Assembly: GCA_009739215.1 (NCBI GenBank)
Contig: VSJF01000001.1
Coordinates: 2,294,001 to 2,358,000 of the forward strand
Direction of reading: 5' to 3'
From: Floccularia luteovirens
Lineage: Eukaryota; Basidiomycota; Agaricomycetes; Agaricales; Squamanitaceae
DNA: 64,000 nt
Position numbers and translations under genes: made by a program. Of the stretch, positions 32,505 through 49,579 are shown one piece after another. Position 1 is the stretch's first letter. Every line of letters begins with the position of its first letter. The notes beneath the pieces are model-generated. The model searched no databases. It was not told the origin of the DNA and saw only the letters and a program-made list of their open reading frames with translations.

Positions 32505-34154
32505 GTATTTGGTTTTTTCAAAATAGCAATTTCGTTTCCAGTACTTGTATTTTTAAATTAGACGATTTGCATATCCATACTAGCGCAAAAAGTACGATAG
32601 ACTCGCGACCAATTCTCATACAGCATTCTCCTTTCGGGCGAAAACCACGACCGGTCCACACAGCTAACATTTTGGAGGTCCTTGAGTCATGCAGAGAAGA
32701 ATGACGAGAAGATCGGATGAGTTAACACATTGGAAGGGGTACTATCTCATGATGATATGCATCATTGGACATGGACGAAGTCGAGCTGAAATTGGTTCTA
32801 ACGATGACTAGGACTAAGGAAGGAAGCGATGGAATCTACTTGAAGGAAACTATTTCTTTGTTTGTGATTACAATAACCTGAACCAGGATAGCAACCATAA
32901 TAGGGTCTGGTCATGTGATATTTTCTGACCATCCACTGACAGCAGCACTTCTTCGTATTCGATAGACTTTATGGTGAACCAGATTACTCCTCTTATGATA
33001 CGACACGCAAACACGCGGCTACAGAATCGGCGGATATGCTCGAATAACTCATCTAAAAAACAGCCGTTATTTCGTTTCTATGATTTACATACGAACGCAT
33101 GACCAGAATTTTAGAACCGGAGGTGTGTGAAAAGGAAGGCTGAAGGTGCTGTCGAAAGCTTCCATACTTACGGAACTCATTTTTAGCAAAGAAGGTCATC
33201 TGAACATATGGTAAAGATTGATATCGACTCCAAAGATAACTTCCATAGCTACTCCTTTCCACGAACACCATGCTTAGCATATCACACAACTTTACCACTT
33301 TAGCTTGTCACAATTCAATATTTATGAGTAAAAAATACTCCCTAGCTATGTGAAATGACGATTGTATCTTCCATCAAGCCCGAAGTCAAACAATATGTCC
33401 ATGCCAAAAAAGCGGCCAAGTTGCTCTGGAAAAAAGACTTTCATTTGGGCGATCCCTGGTTTCTATGAGAAATTGGACGCTACAAAGATAGGGCGTGATA
33501 CTGATTATATGTTACTAATGGTTCGCCTTAACTCTTTCATATGGCTTGTTGCAATGCTAAATCCAGTGTCAGGCGCGAAAGAATCATGTCATGTGGTAGT
33601 ACAAAACTGACAAGCTAGAGTTCTAATTACTGGGGAGTTTGTATTCAACACATATGTGCACGAACGTCTCTGATATTCGCGATATAGATGTGGAGCAACG
33701 CATCTTGCAATATATGGCCACATCTGACATGGAGCACCCACAGCAAATCCTTAGCCGACGATTTATCAGCTATTTTTGTTATCATCTTTGCATGTGAAGA
33801 GTTCTTGTACTTCGCTTGCCTTCTGCGTTAGCATTTATTCTCATGAAAAACCCTGCATCCGTGAACTGTCGGCTCGAAACTCCAATCCTTGATGTATCAT
33901 TATTCTTACTTCTGACGCAAATCACGCGCCATGCACGCCCGGCCTCATATGTTTTTTGTTTTCCAGAAGGGAAAATAGCAGATGTACTCTCATTGCTTCT
34001 CTAGCACCTGCTTTTCCTAAAACACTTCTTTTCAGTATCTGTAATAGCCTGCGGAGAAACGCAGCATGTGGACGACTTAGCAAATTTATATATAAGCTTG
34101 TAGCTTCAACAGTCAGTATTCATTGGTGTTTCTCAACGCTCCTCTAAAGATACA
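32505..34154. other. Long intergenic region (1.65 kb)
   Basis: No recognisable complete gene. A 37-codon frame at 33355-33468 (see findings) has coding-like composition but no partner exons. The last 200 bases are the promoter of the aspartic protease. Confidence 0.4.
34087..34095 (+). promoter_or_regulatory. TATA box of the aspartic protease gene
   Basis: TATATATAA lies 60 bases before the protease start codon at 34155. A matching TATATATAA is found at 36292-36300 before the second, decayed copy, supporting duplication that included the promoter. Confidence 0.6.
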
Positions 34155-35932
34155 ATGTTCCCCACTTCCTTGTTGACCACGCTTTTGCTCGCACTTACTG
34201 TTGCGGCAAATCCTGTTCTGATACCCCGTTCTCCTGTCACATTACCTTTTGCCAGAAGGGTAAACACTACAAACGTGGTCAATCTCGTTAAACACGATGT
34301 GGCTAGAGCCCAAGCTCTCAAATCCTTTGGTCAAGCCAAGGCCAACAAGGAGCTCAATGTTGACGCTGTCATCAACGAACAAGTTGACAACCAGGTAGTA
34401 ACCTACGTTGCCACCATAGGTGTCGGCAGCCCTGCTACCAACTGTGAGCACTGTTGCTCCCTGTTTCACCAATGCACCACAGAAGACTGATTATGAATCT
34501 CACCCTTAGATGAACTCCTCATTGATACTGGAAGGTAATACATGGCTGCGAGATCTTGCTGCAAAACTAATGAACGTTATAGTTCAAACACTTGGGTAGG
34601 GGCTGGAAGATCTTATGTGCGAACAAGCACGAGCGTCCAAACAAGCAACCGTGTGGTCCGTTACTGCAACAACTGTCGCATCAAGTATATCATCTGACCA
34701 CACTAATTTCAGTCAGTGACGTATGGATCGGGTTCATTCTCTGGTAGATTAGAGCCTGTGTTTTTTTTTAACTTCATTGGTTAAAATACCTCAACAGGTA
34801 CCGAATTCACGGATACAGTAACTATTGCCCCCGGACTAGTGATTCCGGGTCAATCCATCGGTGTTGCTTCTCAAGTATGCAAATTCATCCTTTTGCGGCC
34901 TATAAAAAACTCTTATGCAAATCAATAGTCAAGTGGCTTTGATGGTGTTGATGGCATTCTCGGGTAAGGTTTACCTGTGTAATTCCACCATAGCGCTAAT
35001 GGAGTATGTCAAGCATCGGCCCGGTTGATTTGACTGTTGGTGTGTATGGTTTTTAAAATGTTTCTGGTAAGGTGTTAATTCTATCCTTCAGATACTTTGA
35101 GCCCTGCGACGAGTTCAAGCATACCCACCGTGACTGATAACGCCTTCCGCCTCGGCATCATCTCTGCTAATGAGATTGGCATTTCATTCAATCCAACCCA
35201 ACAACTGGATAATGTTAACGGAGAGCTTACGTGGGGCGAGTGGTGTTCAAACATCATCAACGAACGATTACTTACAATGTGTTTAGGTGGAACTGACAGC
35301 TCAAAATTCACCGGTTCTATAACCTTCTCGTAAGGATTCCGGCATTTGTTCTGAAGCCAAGTTATGTTAAAGAATTCTACAGGCCAATCACACGCACAGC
35401 CCCCGCAAGCGAGTTCTGGGGTATCGACCAGTCAATTCGTTATGGTGCATCCACCACCATTCTCTCAACAACCGCTGGAATAGTCGATACTGGTACCACC
35501 CTTATTCTCCTTGCTTCTGATGGCTTCACTCGGTACCGTCAAGCAACCGGCGGTGTTCTTGATAACAACACTGGTCTCCTACGCATTACCTCCGCTCAAT
35601 TCTCGAACCTACAGAGTTTGTTCTTTACCACTGGAGGAGTAAGTGTTCAGTAGTTCAACTTGCATGTAATTTCTCATGGCTTTATTGTACAATAGGTCAC
35701 GCACGAGCTCACCGCAAATGCTCAAATCTGGCCTCGTGCTCTTAACACTGCTATTGGCGGTGTTGCGTCTAGCATCTACTTAGTCGTCGCCGATTTTGGT
35801 TCTCCCAGCGGAGAGGGTCTCGACTTCATCAATGGGTTCACCTTCCTTGAACGGTTCTACTCCGTTTTTGACACAACTAACCGTCGCGTCGGGTTTGCTT
35901 CCACACCTTTCACTACCTCTACCAGCAATTAA
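34155..35932 (+). CDS. Secreted A1-family aspartic protease (polyporopepsin-like)
   Basis: Pepsin-type secreted endopeptidase. MFPTSLLTTLLLALTVAANP is a signal peptide, followed by a propeptide with FARRVNTTNVVNLVKHDVAR. The first catalytic motif, LLIDTGSSNTWVGAGRSY, spans short exons. The flap region is VSVTYGSGSFSGTEFTDTV. IGVASQSSGFDGVDGILGIG and NEIGISFNPTQQLDNVNGEL follow. EFWGIDQSIRYGASTTILS leads to the second catalytic motif IVDTGTTLILLASDGF. The end is FINGFTFLERFYSVFDTTNR, then RVGFASTPF, TAA 35930-35932. Both Asp residues and the flap Tyr are intact. It is the first and only complete member of a head-to-tail array of four. Confidence 0.93.
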
Positions 35933-36418
35933 ATTGCTGTCATGTTTTCTCTCCTATATGGTTGCTAGGGCTTTTGTATCATCTTAGGACACAAAGTTAC
36001 CAATTGGCTTTTGAAATAAACGGAATCTCTATTTACAACTTCCAATCAAACTGAGCAATAAGACAGACACGATGACAACCAATCCAAAGAGCAGGATGAA
36101 TAAGGGAGAATAAGTGTACCCGAAGCACCAGAGCTCCTCTTATTAGAAAGACAAGTTGAGATACAAGTTATGGTTCGACTGACTGGTTGAACTTGAAAAA
36201 TTCAGACTCAACAACACCAACTAAATATAACAGGGACAGTGCACAACTAATCAGCACAACAAAACTTAGGACCATGTTGTCCAAGTCTTGGTATATATAA
36301 CGAATGTCCTGATCATGATGAATGCAGTGTTTAGACGCTTTACAAACAGTCAGCGGTCTCTGACATCCTCATTCCATTTCACTTCCCAACGCTTCAATCT
36401 GGCTCAACAACAAATTTA
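35933..36418. other. Spacer between protease copies 1 and 2, with TATA box
   Basis: About 485 bases. TATATATAA at 36292-36300 parallels the TATA box of copy 1. No coding signal otherwise. Confidence 0.45.
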
Positions 36419-38133
36419 ATGTTTCTTGCTTACTTACTACACTTTTATCCGTGCTGACTGTGGTTGCCTTTCGCAAGAAGGATCAATTCCACCAACATTC
36501 GAAACTTGTTTCAACATGACGCTGCTAGGGTTAAGGCATTCAAATCTTTTGGACAAACTAAAGCCAACGACGGATTTCATGTTGATGATGGCCACATCAA
36601 CAGCCAAGTGCGTAGTCAAGGAGCAATATTCTACGTTGCCACTGTAGGTATTGGCAGCCCTGCTCACAATTGTGAGCATTGTTGATTTCTCCAATACATC
36701 ACGGAAGACTGATAATGAGTCTTGCCTTTAGATGAACTTTTCGTCGACACTGGAAGGTAAAATACACAATTGCAAAATCTCCTGCAAGACTAATAAATTT
36801 CTCAGCTGAAATACTTGGGTGGCTGAAAAGGCTTATGTACAAACAAGCACTAGTGTTCAAAATAATAATAGTATGGTTAGTTACTTCTACAGCCGTCGCG
36901 TAGAGTATACCATCTGATAACAAGGGCTTCAGTCGGTCTTATATGTATCAGGCTCATCCTCTGGTAATTAAAGTTTGCTCCTACTGGAGTCTGATGCTTA
37001 GAACACTTCAATAGGCACTGAATTCACAGATACTGTGACCCTTGCTCCTGGTATAGTGACTCCAGGTCAATCCATTGGTGTCGCTTCTCAAGTGTGTGTA
37101 TACATAATTTGTATTTTATGAAGTGCATGAATCCTATGCAAATCAACAGTCAAGTGGCTTTGATAGTGTTGATGGTAAGATTCACCTTTGTGATTCCACC
37201 ATTGTGCTAATGTAGTTTGTCAAGCATCGGCCCGGCTAGTTTAAGTGTTGGTATGTCTGTCTTTACTTATATGCTTGCCCACCTCTGTAGGGACTTTGTC
37301 GCCTGACAGTGATTTATTTGTACCCACCGTGACGGATAACGCTTTCTCCCAAGGTATCATCTCTTCTAATGAGATTGGTATTTCGTTCAATCCAGCTCAA
37401 CAACTGGATAGTGTTGATGGGGAGGTTACATGGGGCAAGTAGTGTTTAGACTCACAAACGAAATGTTGCCAATCATAGTTTCTTAGGCGGCATTGACACT
37501 TCGAAGTTCATAGTGTGTCTATCCTTCACGTAAGCGTTTCAGCTATGTTGAACTTGTGATGTCCCGAAACTTCTTGGCCAATTACGAGCTCGTACCCTGC
37601 AAGCAATTTTCGGGGTATTGATCAGTCCATCCGCTATGGTGCATCTACCACCATTCTCTCAACCACCTCTGGAATTGTCGACACCATTACCGCACTCATT
37701 CACCTTGCTTCAGATGCTTTCTCCCGATACAGCTCAGCTACAAGGGGTGTTCTTGACAATAGCGTTGGCCTCCTGCGCGTTACGCCACAACAATATGCGA
37801 ACATGCAGAGCCTGTTCTTCACTATCGGAGAAGTGCGTGATTACCAATTAAACTTGTGGATACATCCACTCATGACTTGTTATAAAACAGGTTACATATG
37901 AGCTCATCGCTAACGCTCAAATCTGGCCTCGTGCTCTTAACACTCACATCGGTGGTACACCAGACAGCATATACCTGATTGCCAGCAATTCAGGCTCCCC
38001 TAGCGGTCATGGTATAGACTTCATCAATGGTTTCACCTTCCTCGAACGATTCTACTGTCTTCAGCGCAACTAACCATCAAGTTGCATTTGCATTTTTTTT
38101 ACAATGCCATTCACAACTGCTACAAACAATTAA
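36419..38133 (+). pseudogene. Aspartic protease copy 2, recently decayed
   Basis: Exon by exon it parallels the intact copy: PFARRINSTNIRNLFQHDAA, FYVATVGIGSPAHN, DELFVDTGS, SSGTEFTDTVTLAPGI, IGVASQSSGFDSVDG, VPTVTDNAFSQGIISSNEIG, RGIDQSIRYGASTTILS and QIWPRALNTHIGG. Defects: the ATG frame stops after 12 codons in the signal-peptide region; a Gly is lost from the second catalytic motif (IVDTIT instead of IVDTGT, near 37680); and the C-terminal FYSVFDTTNRR region is frame-shifted (FYCLQRN-stop). Intron positions are still recognisable. It ends with a homologous TTATNN-TAA at 38131-38133. Confidence 0.85.
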
Positions 38134-38254
38134 GTTGTTCTGTGATTCTAACCCTCGACGCAAACCAACGCCGCTCCCCTCTTTCGTCCCTCCTGTATTT
38201 ATTGTTTCATTCATTCCTATTTTTCTACAACAAAATAGGTAATTCTGTATAAAT

Positions 38255-38901
38255 GTTAGTTCATCATTACTTGACCGAGTTGACACCTCGAAGTTCACCG
38301 GCAATTTAAGCTTCACGTAGAGGTCTCGGCTCTGATTTAAATTTATACTGAACCTTCAAGGCCGGTTACGAGTACAGCAACTTCTGGGGTATTGATCAGT
38401 CCATTTGCTATGGTGCTTCCACACCTATTCTCTCAGCCAACGGAATTTTTGACAGCGGCACCACACTTATCTTAATTGTATCGGATGCTTTTGCTCTATA
38501 CAGCTCAGCTACAGGGGGGATTTTGGTGACACAGGCAGGCTTCTTGACCATTACGTCTGAGCAGTATGGACCTGAAAAGCTTGTTCTTCACTATCGGAGG
38601 GGTGCGTACTTATCAATAGAATTTTACTTTTATCTGCTCACGACTTGCTGTACAATATGTCACATATGAACTCACTCCTAATGTCTAAATCTTGCCTCGT
38701 GTTCTTAATTCCCTCTTGGGTGGTGACCCGGACAAGATATATCTAGTTGTCACCGATTTAGGCAATAGTAGTGGAACTGGACTTGACTTCATAAACAGTT
38801 TGACCTTCCTGGAGCGGGTTCTACTCCGTCTTTGATACCACAAATCGTCGCGTTGGATTAGCCACAACCCCTTTTTTTTCACGAATGCTACGAGTAATTA
38901 G
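38255..38901 (+). pseudogene. Aspartic protease copy 3, 5'-truncated fragment
   Basis: Only the C-terminal lobe remains, beginning around the DTSKFTGNLSF segment. It keeps SNFWGIDQSICYGASTPILS, IFDSGTTLILIVSDAF, YSSATGG and GTGLDFINSLTFLER. Damage includes stop codons (V-stop-ILPRVLNS near 38685), a frameshift before the last exon (LERVLLRL-stop), and an A/T run near the end. It ends TNATSN-TAG at 38899-38901. The N-terminal lobe with the first catalytic Asp is absent, so it cannot encode a working protease. Confidence 0.82.
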
Positions 38902-39479
38902 ATCGCTTGTTAATTTTGCAGTCATTACTTTTCTAAATTGAAAGTTGAAAGTTGAACTGTGATTTCTACTTACCGTATCGGATAAGATCCACACTGCATG
39001 CTAAATCATCTAAGTGATATCTTTGGGTATCACTTATCAATTGGTTGATTAAGGGAAATAATTTCATTATAGGTGATATTTGGAGGTGCTGTGTGACGAA
39101 ACGGTTAGCTTCCCGACCAGAAGAGGTGTTAGTCCGTTAATGTACATTGTTAATGAGTTAACACTTTATAAGAGACACGGTGAGTGAGTCTCGTTTCCAA
39201 TCCTCTATGAGTGTGAGCTTGAATGTAATGTGTATGATGTATTACTAGAGTATGGTAGACATAGGCATGTGAAGGAAGGGCAAGGCGTTGTGTATGGGGG
39301 CGTAGGTGTGGGATCATATGAAGGTATCACTTGCCCGTCCCCCAGTTGCTCTAGCCATTTCGAAAGGAATGCTGCTCATTTTCTAGAGTTCCTTCGATAC
39401 GATTGCTGCGACCATGGATAAGACGTGATTTTTTCAGCTTTCGCTATGCACAGGTGTATGTATCGCGTTTAGTCAAGAC
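38902..39479. other. Spacer with hairpin and LTR-like stretch
   Basis: This 578-base gap between protease fragments 3 and 4 does not match the other copies. It holds a 9-bp inverted repeat (39011-39019 with 39028-39036). At about 39147-39175 TGTTAATGAGTTAACA is followed by CTTTATAAGAGAC, arranged like the U3/R boundary of a fungal LTR. No coding domain was found. Confidence 0.4.
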
Positions 39480-40376
39480 CCTGAATTTATGAATATTTCT
39501 CCTGGTCCGATGGATCAGTCCATTGCTGTTGCCTCTCCAATAAGTACTGCACTTACTTATGTATATTCATACTTCTTTTACCTAAGAAACGCTTCTCAAC
39601 AGTGAGATGGCTTTGATGAGGCTGATGGCATTCTCGGTTAAGATTTGTTTACACTGTTGTACTAATGGAGTATGTCAAGTAGGCCCTGTTAAATATCATT
39701 GGTTTCTCACTGACTCCCCACATCTGTGGGACTTTGTTGCCCACAAATAATTCATCTGCATCCACTATTGTGACTGGTAATGTCTTCTCCCAACGCATCA
39801 CCTCTGGTAATGAGATTAGCATTTCGTTTACCCACTAGCTCAACAAACAGGAAGATTACACCGGGCAAGTAGCGTCTAGACTCACCAACAAATCCCACCA
39901 TATATTTTAGGCGACATTAACACCATCAAGTGAAGTGTCAGCGCCAAGTTGAACTTTAATATCCTGTTACTTCTAGGCCAGTAATGAGCACATCTCCCGC
40001 AATAAAAATTTCTGATTAGTTCATTCGCTATGGTGCACCATACCAATTCTCCCAACAACAGCTGGAGTCGTCGACACTGGAGTAGTATGTGAACTTGAAG
40101 GCAATAATAATTAGAACTTAATTTTATCTGTTTATGACTTGCTGTAATAGGCAACATATGAGCTCACTCGTAATGCTGAAATATGGCCTCGTGCTCTTGA
40201 CTCTTTCCTTGGTACTCCGAACGGGATATATGTAGTTGTTAACAATTTTTAGGCGCTTTCACTGGACAAGGTTTAGACTTCCTAAACGGTTAGAGCGGTG
40301 CTATTCTATTTTGGATCCCACTAACCGTCGTGTCAGACTGGTCGCAATGCCATTCACAACCGCTACAAGTGGACGA
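39480..40376 (+). pseudogene. Aspartic protease copy 4, heavily decayed
   Basis: Homologous islands occur in order: MNISPGPMDQSIAVASP, DGFDEADGILG, TIVTGNVFSQRITSGNEISI, FIRYGAPYQFSQ, then TTAGVVDTG, then directly intron-like sequence, so the exon carrying the second half of the catalytic motif through the YRQATGG region has been deleted. ATYELTRNAEIWPRALDSFL and NGIYVVVNNF-stop follow, with further stops and frameshifts near the TNRRVG-like end. It is the most diverged of the four copies. Confidence 0.78.
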
Positions 40377-40671
40377 CATTGTTGCGTATTCTTTGTTTCC
40401 GTGGATTGCGTTGTGTGCAGCCTTGGGGTTGAGCGCAGGACATTTGACCCGCCGATCCCAATTTCTAGTTACCATATCCAAACGGATTTAAGTCCTTGTT
40501 GTCAATGCACCAGACTATTGATACATTACAGGATAAACGAAGTACTAGTTACATAGAATTTCAGTTCACACAATCGGTTCTAGATATTTAATGAAGTTTT
40601 GATCACCATGGACCACGATATTATATGTTATGGTACTATGATAAGCTGCAATCGACGATACACACTGCAAG

Positions 40672-42323
40672 TTAATCAAGATCCTCATTCCAACTTCCTG
40701 GTACATGACTTCCCGAGTTGTCCGATTGATTTTGTGGAACACGTGGAGAATTGGGCGATGATCTACGAACGCCGGTATCACCGTTACGGTTTCGATCAGG
40801 TGGGCCATTATGATGACCTCCCGTAAGGCCACTGAATATTGTATGGAATATACCGTGGTCAGGACTTCGGTCTGGTCGAGGCGAACGTGAGCGTGAAGTG
40901 TTATTAGGACGAGTCGAATCCTGTCCTGGGGATGCAGTTCGGTGGTGTTCTTCAGGTTGTGGAATCAATGCATATCTTTTCATTCAATTGACAAGTTTAG
41001 TATATTGGTTAGAAAAATCCATGAGGGACTGACCGACAGACGGGGCACGTCCCGCTGGTCTTGAGCCAAGGGAGGATGCAGGGTTGATGAAATGGGTGTT
41101 GGCAAGGAAGTGTGATAACCATTTGTTCATCCGGATCCTCTGTGTTTAAGTTGAACTGCTCCTTGCAGACAGCACAATCCTTCTCTAGGGTTTTTGCTAC
41201 ATGATATTTTGAGAAAATTTCATTACGAGTAGATTAATATGATGTTTACAGTTCTGGGTCAACGTCTCTCGAGGAAGGTTATTCATGATTTCGTCTGTTG
41301 CAGGTACCGGTCGATGTGCATTTGAGTTTTCCATTAGCTGGGTCACAATTTGGTCCAAAGCTGTGGATAAATAGTCAATACACATCTCAAAGCCTTATGT
41401 GTAATTATATAACCTTCTTGGTTAAAGACATAATCGCCGAGCCTTCCATTTTCTGGTAGATCACCTGCCATCATGGCAGCAAGTGGATTCTGGTGACCAA
41501 GAAAAGCCATAAGATATTGTGCCATAAGCGGGCCTGTTATTGTCGGTCCGCCGCGGTCAGGAAAGTCGGGTCGTATAAAGCTGCCAAACTTATCAGCTCC
41601 AACCCGTAAGAATCATGGAATCCTCACTCAGACATTGTCGGTATTGCCTCCTGTGTTGATGGACTTCGGCTTCCGGGAGGATGAGCACCGGCTGTTTGAG
41701 ATCTCAAAGTATTGGGACCGCCTAAAGACATAATTCTGGCGCCGCCTGGACCACTGATTTGAAAAGTTAATCGGGGACTCTTTTGAAAAATTAGGCAATT
41801 AAAACAAAAATGAGCGATGTATTTACTGTCGAGTTGGTGTTCTCCGGCCTCTGTCTGGGGGGCTGTGCGGCGCCGCGATCCATTAGTCCCTGGAGAGTAA
41901 CTAAGGAAGGGATGAACATCCGGGTTGATGAAGACCAATATATACATACGAAGAAATGCGTCGATGCCTGGAGGTAGTGCATCTGGACCAATGTCCGTTG
42001 GATCCGGATGTGCAAATTCACGAGGGTCATCCGATGGGTTTTCCATCTGGAGGAGGATATCGATTAGTGGTAAGGATGATGTAAAGAAGAATTACTAGCC
42101 TTTTCAACAAAGCTGCCATGACATGATGCACAAACAGGTTCGGGGACCTGGTTAATTGGGGTGAGTGGGGGGAATGAGTTATTGAGGAAGAGTAGGATTA
42201 CCATGAGGGGTCTCATCTCAGAATGACACTTGGGAAGACAAATGAGAAAGAAGCATAAGAGAAAGAGAGCGGAGAAGAGGAAGATACCTGGTGGCAGAAC
42301 CAAAGGGGATCCCTGGACGACAT
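40672..42323 (-). CDS. RING-H2 E3 ubiquitin ligase (RNF115/RNF126-like)
   Basis: The N-terminal zinc ribbon is split over tiny exons: MSSRDPLWFCHQ, CHSEMRPLM, VPEPVCASCHGSFVEK, giving two CxxC pairs as in RNF126. MENPSDDPREFAHPDPTDIG follows, then a disordered, Gly/Pro-rich middle. ALDQIVTQLMENSNAHRPVP and ATDEIMNNLPRETL form the block just before the RING, as in RNF115/126. The RING-H2 reads DCAVCKEQFNL, LPCQHPFHQPCILPWLKTSG and TCPVCR, complete for C3H2C3. The tail is Arg/Ser/Pro-rich and ends PGSWNEDLD at 40672. The start ATG is at 42323-42321. The intron after VEK (42047-42099) fits only with a GC donor. Substrates are unknown. Confidence 0.92.
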
Positions 42324-42689
42324 TGGTAGTGGTGAAGGAGCAAGTTAATCTGTACGGCAGCAGTACTGTGCACTAGAGACTCATGTCACCAAACATGTGA
42401 CGTCACATCTTTCCAGTTCCTTCCATGATATCGACAGTACGTGTGTCTCTTCATTTTCTCTACGATGATTATCTTGGTTCCCTATTATACGAGTCTTTTC
42501 TATGAGCTCATTTACCGTATATTCTGAATCTTTTTATCTCAATTAATCACCTCCTATGCAATATATACTGACTCCAGAATCTCTTTCCACAGCTGTAGTT
42601 TACTACATATATATCTGTATGCATAAAATGTTCTTAATCATATCAAACTTTGTCTGACTTCAGTGTATCTATGTAAATACGTACAGGTC
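42324..42689. promoter_or_regulatory. Divergent promoter between RING ligase and ABC transporter
   Basis: The two genes diverge from this 366-base AT- and CT-rich region. No open frame of note; ATATATA-like stretches occur near 42560 and 42608 but are not a decisive TATA box. Confidence 0.5.
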
Positions 42690-48422
<5,733 letters not shown>

Positions 48423-48555
48423 ACAAAAATGCACTTGAAAAGTATACCTCTCGATGTAAATTTGTGATTATTTAGATTTGAACCGAGAAGAGTGAAGATA
48501 ATCCCACAACTCCTACTTTCACTTCACGTTCTAACAATATTTCTAATATCGATTC

Positions 48556-49416
48556 ATGCTTGCCATAACATTCATTTCTAGTTTCTTCATAATAACTCGT
48601 TCTGCCGCAATTCCCTTCAAGAGCAAAGAACTCAAAGATTATAATTCTGGCTACTATCTACGAACACTTGTTACGCGGGATCCTGGCATAATTGGAATTC
48701 TAGGAGATGAGGAACCCGACAACAATCTACTCAGTATAACAATGATAAGTACATACACATCTGACGCAACGCGAACCTCGAGAAACTCGCAAGGCAACTC
48801 AAATGTGGTTCCCTCAAAAACAGCACAACCGCTAGCACTTATGACAAGTTTCACACCTGGACTCGGAACTACTACTAGATACAGTCTTTCAATATTGGAA
48901 ACATCTGCGACCGCTAAGGACATATACCTACCGACAAGCCCTGATAGTACAGCTAGCATTATGTCTCCGACTGCATCCTCTATTCAAGAACCAGGGGAAA
49001 CAAAAGCGTCCCAAGGAGAAACGTCAGAGTGGAAGGCCATCGGGATTTCCGTCATGGCGATTACGGTCGTTGCTAGTATTATACTTGTTGCCATATTTTT
49101 TGATTCCTGGTGGGGGTTTCTCCGTGACTTCCTCTTCGGGAAGAGGTACAATGGAGGAGAAGAGTCACTCGTACCAGACTGGAACAAAAGGAGCTGGGAA
49201 TATAAGACCACTAATGAAATCGATCATGAGTATCCAACAATAGCACCCTCAGAGCTTGATATCAACGAGACATGTCAAAAAGGTGGCACCAATTTGCACA
49301 GAAGTAATTCATTGACTTGGCCAATCCAAACACCTCGACCGACATACTCACCGGACAGCAATCCTCACCCTCTTGAGCCTCTCGCTCGCCGACCTAGCTT
49401 ACGCCATGGTTTATAA
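48556..49416 (+). CDS. Single-pass membrane protein, function unknown
   Basis: One uninterrupted frame of 286 residues, unusual among its intron-rich neighbours. MLAITFISSFFIITRSAA is a probable signal peptide. Residues 60-155 are Ser/Thr-rich (for example SPDSTASIMSPTASSIQEPG), suiting an O-glycosylated ectodomain. Residues about 161-182 (AIGISVMAITVVASIILVAI plus FF) form one transmembrane helix. The tail of about 100 residues is polar with SWWGFLRDFLFGKRYNGG just inside the membrane and a Pro-rich end (TPRPTYSPDSNPHPLEP). The layout resembles fungal wall-sensor or mid2-like proteins, but no WSC or other named domain is visible. It follows the ABC transporter by 133 bases. Confidence 0.7.
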   Translation: MLAITFISSFFIITRSAAIPFKSKELKDYNSGYYLRTLVTRDPGIIGILGDEEPDNNLLSITMISTYTSDATRTSRNSQGNSNVVPSKTAQPLALMTSFTPGLGTTTRYSLSILETSATAKDIYLPTSPDSTASIMSPTASSIQEPGETKASQGETSEWKAIGISVMAITVVASIILVAIFFDSWWGFLRDFLFGKRYNGGEESLVPDWNKRSWEYKTTNEIDHEYPTIAPSELDINETCQKGGTNLHRSNSLTWPIQTPRPTYSPDSNPHPLEPLARRPSLRHGL

Positions 49417-49579
49417 TGTTAACTTGCATGGATGATTTTTTTTGCTCGTTGGACTGAGGACACTATTTGACAAAAAATGATTGTTTTGTATCCATCTTAA
49501 TAATAGTTCCTACCAAACTGGTGGTCATTGACAATAATTAAAGACATACAGATGCGTACGAACAACACAAGTACACTTT

